The notes beneath the pieces are model-generated. The model made no database searches. It was not told where the DNA came from and worked only from the letters and a program-made list of their open reading frames with translations. A stretch of 64,000 bases of DNA from Leptospiraceae bacterium (lineage in GTDB: Bacteria > Spirochaetota > Leptospiria > Leptospirales > Leptospiraceae): the NCBI GenBank assembly GCA_024233875.1, contig JACKPB010000003.1:310001-374000 (forward strand), given 5' to 3'. The translations under genes and the position numbers were made by a program. Of this stretch, positions 17,500 to 27,375 are shown piece by piece; positions within the stretch are counted from its first letter, which is position 1; each line of letters starts with the position of its first letter.

Positions 17500-20400
17500 T
17501 TATTCTCTTCAGAATAATGATTAATACTCAATTTATCCCGTATGAGATTCAATTTAGAATCATCTGAATATTTATTATTATTCAATATTATCATAAAGGG
17601 AATATCAAAAGAATAACAAAAAGTTGATTTTTCAAATCCTAAAATATCTAGGATTTTATTATAGATACTTTTCGAATCTAAAAATATGTTATCATTGAAT
17701 ATTACACCAAATTTTGTAAATAATTCTTTAATTTTTATATTGTAATTGAAACAATAAGGATAAAGATTTTTATTATTTATCTCTTTGATTCTAACTATTT
17801 CTCTTAGTACAAAACAAGCTCCTTTACCTAACGTTTTATCTAAAGGAGGTAAACTAATATTGCTACCCGAATACTCCTGATTTGAATTCGGATTTAGAAA
17901 TGTTTGAAAGTTAAAATTTTCTGATTGACAATAAAGGTCTTCCAATAATTCAAGATAATACACTTTCCACCTAGAGATTCTGAATATACTGGGATACAGT
18001 TGCATCCAATGCGAGTATTCTTCATCATCATATTCTTGATTCGAGAAATCTTCTAAGACTTCCATCCATGATTTCGAATCCTCCAAAGGATCTAAATTAC
18101 TAAATGTATCCCACCATCCCTTTAAGAGACATTTTTCAATAAAGCCTCTATTTTGTTCACTTTTAGTTCTTCCAAATCTAAAAGACGCACCCAATACTAA
18201 CAATTTAAGCCAATCACTAAAATTATTATTTTCTAATTTTGGAACATTACCATTTGGATAGACTATTTTCTCATATTCTAAAATATACTTTTCTCTATTA
18301 CTTTCCCACCAATTATATATATTAAAGAGAATATCCTTAGGTTGGTCAATTGGTTTATATGTAGTAATTGTATTAGGAGAATTATCCCCCTGTCTGTTTT
18401 TAATTTTTGTATTTAATAATTCTAATTCAGTGGTTGTTTTTAAATATCTAAACAATAATTCCTTTCTATCTGAATCTCTAAACAAATTCATTTCTTCACT
18501 ATCTATTGTTAGATTGGTCATCCAATCCGGTATAGAATTTTCCCATAATAATCCTAATAATTCAGTTTTCTTTTCCCCTTCTAATAAATAGAATAATACA
18601 TTTCTTCGTTCTTTTAATTCAGATGAGGTATATGCCCAATCATATAAAGAGTTCAAACTTTTATCCATTGTTTCATTGTCAATTGTAATAATTTCTATCT
18701 CGGTATATTGTTTAGTATCAGTTATCATTTTTGATTTATGATTTATGAGAAAGTATCTGGCTTCTTCAAACAATAGATTATATATTCTGTTGATATTTTG
18801 ATCGCTTAAAGAAAAATTTCTTCTACTAATAATTTTCGCTAACGTGTTCCAGAATATATTTGAATCAAAATTAAATTTATCTTTATACCAATTTTCTTCT
18901 TGTTTTAATATATAATCTAAAGAATTTATAAAGTTCTGACCAATTTTTGTAGCGATATTAGAATTATTTTCTGTCATAAAAGATAAATTATTTCTACCTG
19001 CATCCACTTCAAAATTAGCATTTATCAAAAATCCAGCTTTAGAATGTTGAATAGGATTGACAGACCAGAATCTTTCTAATTCATCTTCAAATGAAATAAA
19101 TCCTTTTTCATTAAACTGAAAAAGAATTCCTCCTACTTTGTAGCGAAAATAAATTACTTTAATTTCATTGTGGTTGTAATTAATGCTACCTATTTCTATT
19201 TCTTCAGTATCTTCTAATCTCGGATTCCAAGATACCTTTTCATCTCCATATTGTATAGTTCGTATTTGTTTTCCGAATATACTTAAAAAACCTATTCTCT
19301 CTTTAAATTTTTGAAAATCTTCTAAGTCTATTAAACTATTGAAAGTGCTATATTCAGAACTTAATGGAGCCTCAATTAAAGTAGCATCATATTTACTTCT
19401 TTCCGATAAACCTTCAATTACTTTGTAAAGCCTAGTATAATCGATATAAATTTCCGGGTATATACCGCCCTTTATCTCCGTACATATTTTTCCACTGAGT
19501 ATTCGTGGATTATCTGTAATTAGATATAAACTTTTAAAACCTAAACCAAATTTACCTGTTGTATTTAAGGTATCCGTTTTTTCATAGTCTTTAGATGTAT
19601 CCATCAATATTAACATTTTTTCTAAATCTTGATCCCACTTAAACTTTTTCTTATTTTCATAATAAATGGGATCATTAATTTTTCTTCCCCAATGAATAAA
19701 AATTATACTAGGATTATCAATAGTATTAAATTTAATTATGAAGTTCTTTAATTCGTTTTGAGATTCATTGTTGATTGAATCTTTTTTACAGCTTAGTAAT
19801 TCTTCATACGCATCGTCAGCATTTTGAAATAATTCAAAGGGTATACTTTGATTCTGATAATTAAAATTTTTAATTTTTTCTTTGATTGCGACTAAAATAT
19901 GATTTTGTATCTCATTCTTATTTTTTAAAAAGTAATCATTTATAGAGTTCAGTAATTTGGGTTTCTCATCTGAAGTATTTTGATTAGATTTAGAAACTTC
20001 GTTCTTATTTAAACTTCTCAAATTTTCAAACATTTCATCGAGATAATTATCATATTTAGTTGCTTTGATTTGTTTGAGAGAATATTGCAAAGTATCTAAA
20101 ATAAATCTCTGAACTACTTTAATATTTAACTGGGATGAATTTTCAATTAAATCTTCTAATTCTATTAATTCACTATCCTGATAATATATTTTATTATATA
20201 TATCTTTAATAGTAGAAATAAATATTTTAGTTAGGTTATCTCCAATATTTTTTAAATCTTCCTGAGAAATATATCTGAGTATAATTCGAATTTGAAAGAC
20301 ATCATTATAGCTTGGCGGATAAATATCATTGTTAGGGATATTTTTTTGTAAAAATAGTGATGATATTTCTGATATACTTTCTAATAGAGCTTCGCCTTTA

Positions 20401-23400
20401 TTCCCATCAACGAAAGTAACATTCATAGATTTTCCTTTTTGAATATAAAGGTCAAATTTATGTTTCTCTATTGCTACTAAAAATTCTTTATCATCTACTC
20501 TACTCTTGCCTTCTTTTGGTTTTTTCCATTTAAGAGTATCTATTAATTCATTCTTTGGTATCTTACTATTCATAATTTCAAGATTTAATAATAAATAAAA
20601 AACATTTATCCAATTGGTATCTATATATTTCTCAAAACCTTTAACATAATCATAAAAATCCGCTTTTCTTGGAAGTTCAGAATTTTCATTTTCCTGATTA
20701 TCAGGAACTTCTTTATTAAAATTCTGAAATAGTATTTCTTGCTCTTCATCAATATAATATTCTTCAGATAATCCTTTAATTTCTCTCCAGCAAAGCCTAT
20801 TAGTATCCCTCCATTCTTTTTTTTGATTTAGTAATTTAATTTGATTCAAATTTTTTATAGAATGATCATCCTTTACAAATATTTCTAAATAAGAATTGTA
20901 TAAACCTACACTTTTTTTTGGTTCTTTTCTTTCACAAATATATTTCATTATATCTACAATCCGTTCTAGGCTTACTTCGTTACACAATAGTTTGAATATT
21001 TTTTGAATATCATCCTTTTTTGTATTATCTTTCTTAAATCTTTTTAATATCTGCCATCCAGGTGATTTTTTATAATCTTCCATAATATCTATACATTCAT
21101 TTATGTTTTCATAATTTATAGATATATTACCTATATGATACTCATAATACTTATGATTTTGTTTTTCCAATAATTCAATGAATCTTTGTGAATGTGAAAA
21201 TTTTTTCAAAAATCTTTCTTGTAATTCTTTGTGGTTTGTATTCTTTGATAGTTCGACAAAGTTGGTTTCATTATATATAAACTCAAATTCTATAATGGTA
21301 TTGAATGTATCATCTTTAGGAGATAAGTAAATAGAATCATTACCATGTATATGTATATATTCACCGTTAGTTAGCTTATGTAAAGGTATACATTTCCATA
21401 AGTTTTCATCCTTTATATTTCCTAGAATTTCATCTGCATCCTCTTGATTTGAAAATATATTCCAGGATATATTATTTAATTTATTGTCTATTATAGATAA
21501 TACATCTTCTTTTTTAACTTCTTTTATTGTGAGTTTTTGCAATTTTTCTTCAGTTATATTTAAAATGAGATCTTCATCAATTAGATTCCAATCTTCTTCA
21601 CCTTGCATTTCTTTAAACAATCTATACCAAACATTCTTTTGATCGAAAGCTTCTCTTTTTCTCCAAAGGTTTTCAGAAATATCTGACTTGTGGTTTTTCG
21701 AACGATGCAATAGATATCGAAATCCTTTAATGCATTCTTTTTCATTTATATCTAAAGAGTTTAACTCTTTAACTAAATCAACTCTATGTTCTTTTTTTAA
21801 TTCTAAATCAAATTTGGATACAGTTTCTAAAATTATTTTTTTATCGCATGGAGTTATATACTCTAAAGATGTTTTATTTGCTAATTCCTGTGTTATTAAA
21901 AATATTTGATGATTCAAAAGTATATCTTGAAATAAGGTTGCTAATTTAGATCTATCAGTAGCATTTCCGGATGAATACCTGAATAAAAGTCCTTTTCCTG
22001 CAATTGCTTCTAATTCTTTGATGGAAATTGAGACCTCTCTTTCATCTAAACAAGAATAAGATTTAAATACTTTATAACTTTTTAATATTTCTAAATCTCG
22101 ATTATTTGATTCAGAATACAATTGTTCGGATAATTTATAATAAAGTGAATTATCATCATTTTCTAGGATTTTTTCCAAATGTTCAAACCATTTTTTAAAG
22201 TCATCTATATCGGGTTTTGGTGAACTGTAAGATTTCTTTTTTATCCATTCACTTCTGATGAGTAGATAATTTGTTTTGATAGATACCAATTCTTTCCAAA
22301 TCTTTTCTTCACAATCAATGGAAAACAATTGAAAACCGTCTAATATATCAAGAAAGATAACGATATTATTTTCTATATTACTTTCTTGAAAAAATCTAGA
22401 TTGAATAAATTTGATGATTAATTTTTTATAATCATCATCCCAATTATTTTTTATCTCTTCAGAATACAATCCTTTTAAAGACTTATCATAAAGATATATA
22501 TTATTATTTTCAAATATTGATTTTAATGATTCGTGGTTCAAGCAGTTTATATCAAAACCATTCCTCAATTCAAGAGGTAAATATATATATTCGTCTTTCT
22601 TCGGTACTAAATTCCATTTTCGAACTAAATTAGTTCTATCCTCATTGAATTGAATAACACATAACCATGAGTATTGAGAACATATATATTTTTTGTAACC
22701 ATTATAATATTTTGATTGTACTATTTTTTTTGTTAATAAAGTTTGATCATCATATTCAATTTTTTGTTCATTTATAAATCCATCAAAGGTTTCTAAAAAC
22801 TTTTCTGAGATATTTTTCATTAAAAGAAAATTCCAATATTCTTTTACTTGCTCTTCAGATATAAATTTACTATTTTCGTTTGACTTAGGTTCAATTATAT
22901 TTCTCCTTCCTGAATCAACAAAAAAATACCCATGAAAAACTATTTGATATTCAAAATCTTTAATCCCTTCTTTATCATCACTTAGAGGGAGAAAAACAGC
23001 TTTTTTAAATGAAATGCTACCTTTTCCGCTCTCTGTTTGAATCCATTGGAATAATATAGAATAATGAGGAATAGCTTTATCATCTATTGTTACTTCTTTT
23101 CCATTCTCATTTCTTGTTAATCTTTTTGGCCAATGTTCATTATCGTTTTTCAACTTTCCAAATTCTGATGATACATTTTTATTATCCTCTATGTATTCCT
23201 TCCCAAAATATTTAATTTTAGTAACCCCATCTATTTCTCCTGAATAGGTATTTAAATTCATATCATCTTTGAATCGAATTCTTTTTTGAGATGAAAAATC
23301 TAATTTATATTTTCTTTCTAATTGATTTTCATTATTATCTATCCAATAAGAAATAGAATTTAGATGTTTTAATAAAGGAAACAATAATGCTAAATCTCTA

Positions 23401-24062
23401 GGATTATTCACATTATCTAAAAATTCAGGCCTATTTTCATCAAAATATTCTGATACAATTGGTCCGATCTCCTCTTTGGATTTCGGTACAATCAATTGAG
23501 ATTTTTTTCTCAATGGAACCCATAGGAGAAAATATTTATCTGGATTGATTAATTTAGCGTTGCTAAAAAATTGTTCAATTTTTTGCTTATCTTCATCTGT
23601 AAAACTATTCCAGACTTCATTTCTTTGGAAGATTAATGATTCATTATCTTTTTTATTATTATTTGAATCCCATGGGTTAAAAAATTTCTTAAATTCAGGT
23701 GTGATATAAAAATAAGCTTCACAGAGATGAAAAATACTTTTCATTCCCAGACCAAATTTTCCAATGGTGCTCTTTTGTTCTACCTTACTGCTTATGCTCA
23801 TCGATCGAATGGCTCTGTCATTTTCTTCAGAAAAGTTACCATTGTTGATAAAAAATACTGAAGAAGTTATTAAAAGATTATGAGAGCACTCCTTTACTCC
23901 GTTGGGTAAGAAACCAAAATGAAATTCAGTAGCTTCCGCATCATCAGCATTTTGGATAAGCTCTTTTAATATCGGAAATCCACTCTTATATCGATCTTTA
24001 AGTAGGTCCCCTAATTGATTGATAGTCTCTAAAACATCCCCTAAAAATCCAAATTCTCCCAT
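17496..24062 (-). CDS. Sacsin-like giant protein with two GHKL (HSP90-type) ATPase modules
   Basis: A 2188-aa protein. Module 1 starts at the N-terminus: FPILKELIQNADDAEAT (N-box, near residue 35) and STIGKFGLGMKSIF (G2, near 102), the layout of the sacsin repeat ATPase. Module 2 has PFELFQNADDAYEE near 1412 and GKFGLGFKSLYLI near 1504. Both keep the Glu-Asn-Asp ATP/Mg residues. The region between and the C-terminal 500 residues are unassigned and rich in Asn, Lys and Ile, with no membrane segment. The gene is much more AT-rich than its operon neighbours upstream. It starts 39 bp after Res and overlaps the SNF2 gene. GHKL ATPases, including MORC-related ones, are known in bacterial restriction contexts; a dual-module sacsin-like form of this size is unusual. 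Its role as a sensor or clamp is inference. Confidence 0.8.
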   Translation of the reverse strand: MGEFGFLGDVLETINQLGDLLKDRYKSGFPILKELIQNADDAEATEFHFGFLPNGVKECSHNLLITSSVFFINNGNFSEENDRAIRSMSISSKVEQKSTIGKFGLGMKSIFHLCEAYFYITPEFKKFFNPWDSNNNKKDNESLIFQRNEVWNSFTDEDKQKIEQFFSNAKLINPDKYFLLWVPLRKKSQLIVPKSKEEIGPIVSEYFDENRPEFLDNVNNPRDLALLFPLLKHLNSISYWIDNNENQLERKYKLDFSSQKRIRFKDDMNLNTYSGEIDGVTKIKYFGKEYIEDNKNVSSEFGKLKNDNEHWPKRLTRNENGKEVTIDDKAIPHYSILFQWIQTESGKGSISFKKAVFLPLSDDKEGIKDFEYQIVFHGYFFVDSGRRNIIEPKSNENSKFISEEQVKEYWNFLLMKNISEKFLETFDGFINEQKIEYDDQTLLTKKIVQSKYYNGYKKYICSQYSWLCVIQFNEDRTNLVRKWNLVPKKDEYIYLPLELRNGFDINCLNHESLKSIFENNNIYLYDKSLKGLYSEEIKNNWDDDYKKLIIKFIQSRFFQESNIENNIVIFLDILDGFQLFSIDCEEKIWKELVSIKTNYLLIRSEWIKKKSYSSPKPDIDDFKKWFEHLEKILENDDNSLYYKLSEQLYSESNNRDLEILKSYKVFKSYSCLDEREVSISIKELEAIAGKGLLFRYSSGNATDRSKLATLFQDILLNHQIFLITQELANKTSLEYITPCDKKIILETVSKFDLELKKEHRVDLVKELNSLDINEKECIKGFRYLLHRSKNHKSDISENLWRKREAFDQKNVWYRLFKEMQGEEDWNLIDEDLILNITEEKLQKLTIKEVKKEDVLSIIDNKLNNISWNIFSNQEDADEILGNIKDENLWKCIPLHKLTNGEYIHIHGNDSIYLSPKDDTFNTIIEFEFIYNETNFVELSKNTNHKELQERFLKKFSHSQRFIELLEKQNHKYYEYHIGNISINYENINECIDIMEDYKKSPGWQILKRFKKDNTKKDDIQKIFKLLCNEVSLERIVDIMKYICERKEPKKSVGLYNSYLEIFVKDDHSIKNLNQIKLLNQKKEWRDTNRLCWREIKGLSEEYYIDEEQEILFQNFNKEVPDNQENENSELPRKADFYDYVKGFEKYIDTNWINVFYLLLNLEIMNSKIPKNELIDTLKWKKPKEGKSRVDDKEFLVAIEKHKFDLYIQKGKSMNVTFVDGNKGEALLESISEISSLFLQKNIPNNDIYPPSYNDVFQIRIILRYISQEDLKNIGDNLTKIFISTIKDIYNKIYYQDSELIELEDLIENSSQLNIKVVQRFILDTLQYSLKQIKATKYDNYLDEMFENLRSLNKNEVSKSNQNTSDEKPKLLNSINDYFLKNKNEIQNHILVAIKEKIKNFNYQNQSIPFELFQNADDAYEELLSCKKDSINNESQNELKNFIIKFNTIDNPSIIFIHWGRKINDPIYYENKKKFKWDQDLEKMLILMDTSKDYEKTDTLNTTGKFGLGFKSLYLITDNPRILSGKICTEIKGGIYPEIYIDYTRLYKVIEGLSERSKYDATLIEAPLSSEYSTFNSLIDLEDFQKFKERIGFLSIFGKQIRTIQYGDEKVSWNPRLEDTEEIEIGSINYNHNEIKVIYFRYKVGGILFQFNEKGFISFEDELERFWSVNPIQHSKAGFLINANFEVDAGRNNLSFMTENNSNIATKIGQNFINSLDYILKQEENWYKDKFNFDSNIFWNTLAKIISRRNFSLSDQNINRIYNLLFEEARYFLINHKSKMITDTKQYTEIEIITIDNETMDKSLNSLYDWAYTSSELKERRNVLFYLLEGEKKTELLGLLWENSIPDWMTNLTIDSEEMNLFRDSDRKELLFRYLKTTTELELLNTKIKNRQGDNSPNTITTYKPIDQPKDILFNIYNWWESNREKYILEYEKIVYPNGNVPKLENNNFSDWLKLLVLGASFRFGRTKSEQNRGFIEKCLLKGWWDTFSNLDPLEDSKSWMEVLEDFSNQEYDDEEYSHWMQLYPSIFRISRWKVYYLELLEDLYCQSENFNFQTFLNPNSNQEYSGSNISLPPLDKTLGKGACFVLREIVRIKEINNKNLYPYCFNYNIKIKELFTKFGVIFNDNIFLDSKSIYNKILDILGFEKSTFCYSFDIPFMIILNNNKYSDDSKLNLIRDKLSINHYSEENN

Positions 24063-24101
24063 ATGAGTCCCTCTTCATAATAGCAATCTATTTCCCCTAA
24101 C

Positions 24102-27100
24102 CTATCCCTTCAACGAAACCACCATCCCGGTCTCAGGATCATACTTCCCTACCACAAATGCCAGAATCAAGATAGAATCTTCCGGATCATTTTCTTGTAG
24201 GACTATCTTTTGATACTCAGGATTGATAGGATGAAGCTCTATCCCCTCATGCTCCCATTCTGTATCACGGGATACTTTCTTTCTGCTATAATACTTCTTA
24301 ATAGTAAAAGAAGTATTATTTTCTGGATCAGTCCAGTTTTGACATTTTGCCAGAACAATTCTATCCTGTCTCGTTCCAACTACATTTGAATCAAAGATCA
24401 GGTAGTCTCCTTCACGTATTAGAGGCTCCATAGACTTCCCTACTGCTTCAGCAATAAATTGAGTCTTGGTTAAATTCCCTTCGACTTTTACCCAACCGAG
24501 TTCTTCTACTTCTTCCGCATTTCCGAACTTGCCGCAGGCGGCTTGGAAGGAGTATACGGGAAGGAGGGATTTGAACTTGAGACTATCAGTAATCTTCTTA
24601 ATATAATTTAGAATTTTATTCTTTTTTGTTAGTGATGCTGCCGAATTTGGAACAGATATGAAATTTTCCTCAGAAATCTTTAAGAGAGATTCAATTGAAA
24701 GCTTTTTATTAGATATGATATTCCCTATGTCCTCTTCAAATAGAAGGATAGGAATAAAATCAGAATTCACTTTTGTAATACTCTTTAATAGAAAATTCTT
24801 AAAATTACTTGAAAATACTCTACCTTTTGTTTCAATCACATAGTATTTCTCCGGTGTGCAAAGCAGAAAATCGGGATAGTATCTATGATGACCATACTCC
24901 ATAGACAATTGTCTTTCATTTCGAATCCAAAAAGAATCTTTTAAAGAATCCAGCTCTATAACCTGATCAAGTATAGTTGCGGTTTGGTATTCAGGATAAG
25001 AATCAAAATTTGTATGTTTGAAGTAGGAATGCTTAAAATGTGAAAAATAATAGTTCTCTTTGATCAATTTCTTAAGATTTTCTTCATCATTTTCTTTGAT
25101 ATATACCTTAATCTTTTTATCTTTAATTACTTTTATACTATGTTCTTTAAAAGACTCGTTAAGAGAAACACCATCCGAATGTTCCATATCTTCCATCTGT
25201 AAATCACACATTCTCTTTTCGAGATAATTTCGAAAGAAAAAGACAAATGTATTTTGAAATACATTTAAAGCTTTAATAGCATCTTCTTCATGGATACTTA
25301 AATAGTAAAGAGGGAGGTCCATAAATTTATTAAAATATTTATCAAATATTTCATGAACCCTAGGGACATCCGGAACCAAACAGATTTCTCTGTTAGTTAT
25401 CATTCTGGTTATAATATTCTTTTTTATCTTCTCTGAGATGACAAGCTGTTTGGATTCTCCACCGTTATTCCGAATTTGATGGAATATTTCTCTGGGATTG
25501 TTAAAGACTTCTACTTCGGTTAAAATGGAACTCGGAGAAAACTTTAAAAATACATTTCCATTCTCTACCTGGAAACAATTGTATTTTATATACTCTTCCA
25601 CGATTTCATTCGTATTTTCTAAGATTTCAAAACTATCATTAATTTCGGGCTTGATCTTCAATTCCATTTTTACTTTCGGAAAGAACTTACCCTGAAGTTT
25701 TTTAGGAAATTGTATTTCATTATTTTCAGTTGTGTTATCTTTATTTTCAATACCTAGATACCTATCAGAGACTCCGAACTCTCTCTGGATATCTCCAATA
25801 ACTTTTTCAAAGTTTCTTTCCTTGTCACAGATCACATGAAGTTTTTCTGTTTGAACTATAAGTGAGTTTTGAAGAGTATCAAACTCACGATTCGGTTTAT
25901 TCAATCTAACTCCCCTGCCGATTACCTGTTTTACAGATGTGAGAAGATTAGAATTGTTATCATTTATAACTCCGATGGTATAGATATTGGGTAGATCTAT
26001 CCCTTCATTTAAAGTCTTAAGGAAGAGAACGAGTTCACAGGGATTATTAGGATTTGTAATTTTTCCAAATATTTCCTGCACTTCTTTTTTCTTATTAGTT
26101 GTACTGTTATGAAATATAGAGTTATCTATAATTGTTTGGATATCTTTCAATAATCTATCTTCGTTTTTATCATATTCTGCTTCATAAAACTTATGAATCG
26201 CTTCGGTTATCTCAAAAGCTTCCTTTTCAATCTCACTCAAGGTAAGTCGGATGATATCCTTTTCTTTGCAAAGATTATTCTTGAGAAATTCATGTATTTT
26301 ATTTCCATCTTCAATCGTTCCATTGATTCTGATAAAAGCAATGGGTTTTATTTTTTTGGTTGCGGGATCAAAAGGTAAGCAATACTTTTTAGCAAGATGG
26401 ACCAATAAAATCGTAAAAAGTTTAATTTTTTCGTGATTGGCGATAATCCCTTTTTCTTTTTTATAAGTAGGCGGTATGCTCACACCCAATGCCATGACCG
26501 TTTTACAATATTTATCTTCCAATAAATGTTTTATATTGTACTTATAGATAACTTTCTGTTTTTTTTCATCCGCAGTTGCCGTAAATTCCAGAATCATCTG
26601 TGGATGAAAGTTTCTTATGATATCTTTAGCTTTACTCTGAGTATGATGGGCTTCATCAGTAAATAATACCAATTTCTTTTTCTGTAAATACTTCTGTAAT
26701 CCTATTAGATTTCCGTTTTCATCTATCAAATGTCTGGCGTTTTCATTAGGATTTTTGGTTCTTTTTGCCAGTTCACCAAACTTTTCTGTGTTGAAGACAT
26801 AGACATTGATATCTGTATTAGAATGAAATAAATCCGTTTTGGTAAAATTATCCGAATGGATTACATTGATCTTCAAACCCAATTCTCTAGCCCAAATGCT
26901 ATCCTGTCCGGATCTTTCAAAATTTCGAATCGTCTTATTGTATATTTCCAGATTGCCGGGTGGGGTGATCACAAGAAAGTCTTTTACATTTAAAGATTTA
27001 TTGTAATACAAAATCATAGCACCCATCAAAACCGTTTTGCCGGATCCTGTGGCCATTTCAAAACCCATACAGGGAATTTTTGTTTTTTCAGAATGTCCAT

Positions 27101-27365
27101 CTGTATCGATTTCCACTGTGTCACTTGTTTCCTGAAGAAAATTTTTCGGTCCAAGATTTTGTTTATTGATTGCATCGAGTAGAAAAAGAGCATCCATCTG
27201 GTAGTATCTCAGTTTATGCTTCATCGAATCTTTTTCAATCTCATCCATAAGAGACCTGGTATTGATTGTATCAAACAAATCCGGTTGGAGATTGTTTATG
27301 TATCTTTCTTTATACTTTGTAAGAAGGGTTTCTAAATCTCTGGAATGTGTTTCGTAAAATTTCAT
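24102..27365 (-). CDS. Type III restriction Res subunit fused to a LexA-like S24 autoprotease domain
   Basis: A 1087-aa protein. Residues 50-500 are an SF2 helicase: MATGSGKTVLMGAMI (Walker A near 107), LFTDEAHHTQSKA (near 237), FLKTLNEGIDLPN and VKQVIGRGVRLNKP (near 485). A nuclease core YYPDFLLC then YYVIETKGR (near 830-850) is the PD-ExK site of type III Res enzymes. Beyond the usual end lies a Peptidase S24/LexA domain (about 944-1087) with the nucleophile Ser 978 in VGKSMEPLIREGDYL and Lys 1023 in FTIKKYY. A Cys 944-Gly 945 dipeptide sits 34 residues before the Ser, the distance seen between cleavage site and Ser in LexA and UmuD. It is ATP-dependent and would cleave DNA together with Mod, whose gene lies four genes upstream. 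Self-cleavage is predicted from the residues, not shown. Confidence 0.85.
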   Translation of the reverse strand: MKFYETHSRDLETLLTKYKERYINNLQPDLFDTINTRSLMDEIEKDSMKHKLRYYQMDALFLLDAINKQNLGPKNFLQETSDTVEIDTDGHSEKTKIPCMGFEMATGSGKTVLMGAMILYYNKSLNVKDFLVITPPGNLEIYNKTIRNFERSGQDSIWARELGLKINVIHSDNFTKTDLFHSNTDINVYVFNTEKFGELAKRTKNPNENARHLIDENGNLIGLQKYLQKKKLVLFTDEAHHTQSKAKDIIRNFHPQMILEFTATADEKKQKVIYKYNIKHLLEDKYCKTVMALGVSIPPTYKKEKGIIANHEKIKLFTILLVHLAKKYCLPFDPATKKIKPIAFIRINGTIEDGNKIHEFLKNNLCKEKDIIRLTLSEIEKEAFEITEAIHKFYEAEYDKNEDRLLKDIQTIIDNSIFHNSTTNKKKEVQEIFGKITNPNNPCELVLFLKTLNEGIDLPNIYTIGVINDNNSNLLTSVKQVIGRGVRLNKPNREFDTLQNSLIVQTEKLHVICDKERNFEKVIGDIQREFGVSDRYLGIENKDNTTENNEIQFPKKLQGKFFPKVKMELKIKPEINDSFEILENTNEIVEEYIKYNCFQVENGNVFLKFSPSSILTEVEVFNNPREIFHQIRNNGGESKQLVISEKIKKNIITRMITNREICLVPDVPRVHEIFDKYFNKFMDLPLYYLSIHEEDAIKALNVFQNTFVFFFRNYLEKRMCDLQMEDMEHSDGVSLNESFKEHSIKVIKDKKIKVYIKENDEENLKKLIKENYYFSHFKHSYFKHTNFDSYPEYQTATILDQVIELDSLKDSFWIRNERQLSMEYGHHRYYPDFLLCTPEKYYVIETKGRVFSSNFKNFLLKSITKVNSDFIPILLFEEDIGNIISNKKLSIESLLKISEENFISVPNSAASLTKKNKILNYIKKITDSLKFKSLLPVYSFQAACGKFGNAEEVEELGWVKVEGNLTKTQFIAEAVGKSMEPLIREGDYLIFDSNVVGTRQDRIVLAKCQNWTDPENNTSFTIKKYYSRKKVSRDTEWEHEGIELHPINPEYQKIVLQENDPEDSILILAFVVGKYDPETGMVVSLKG

Positions 27366-27375
27366 ATGAATTTCT

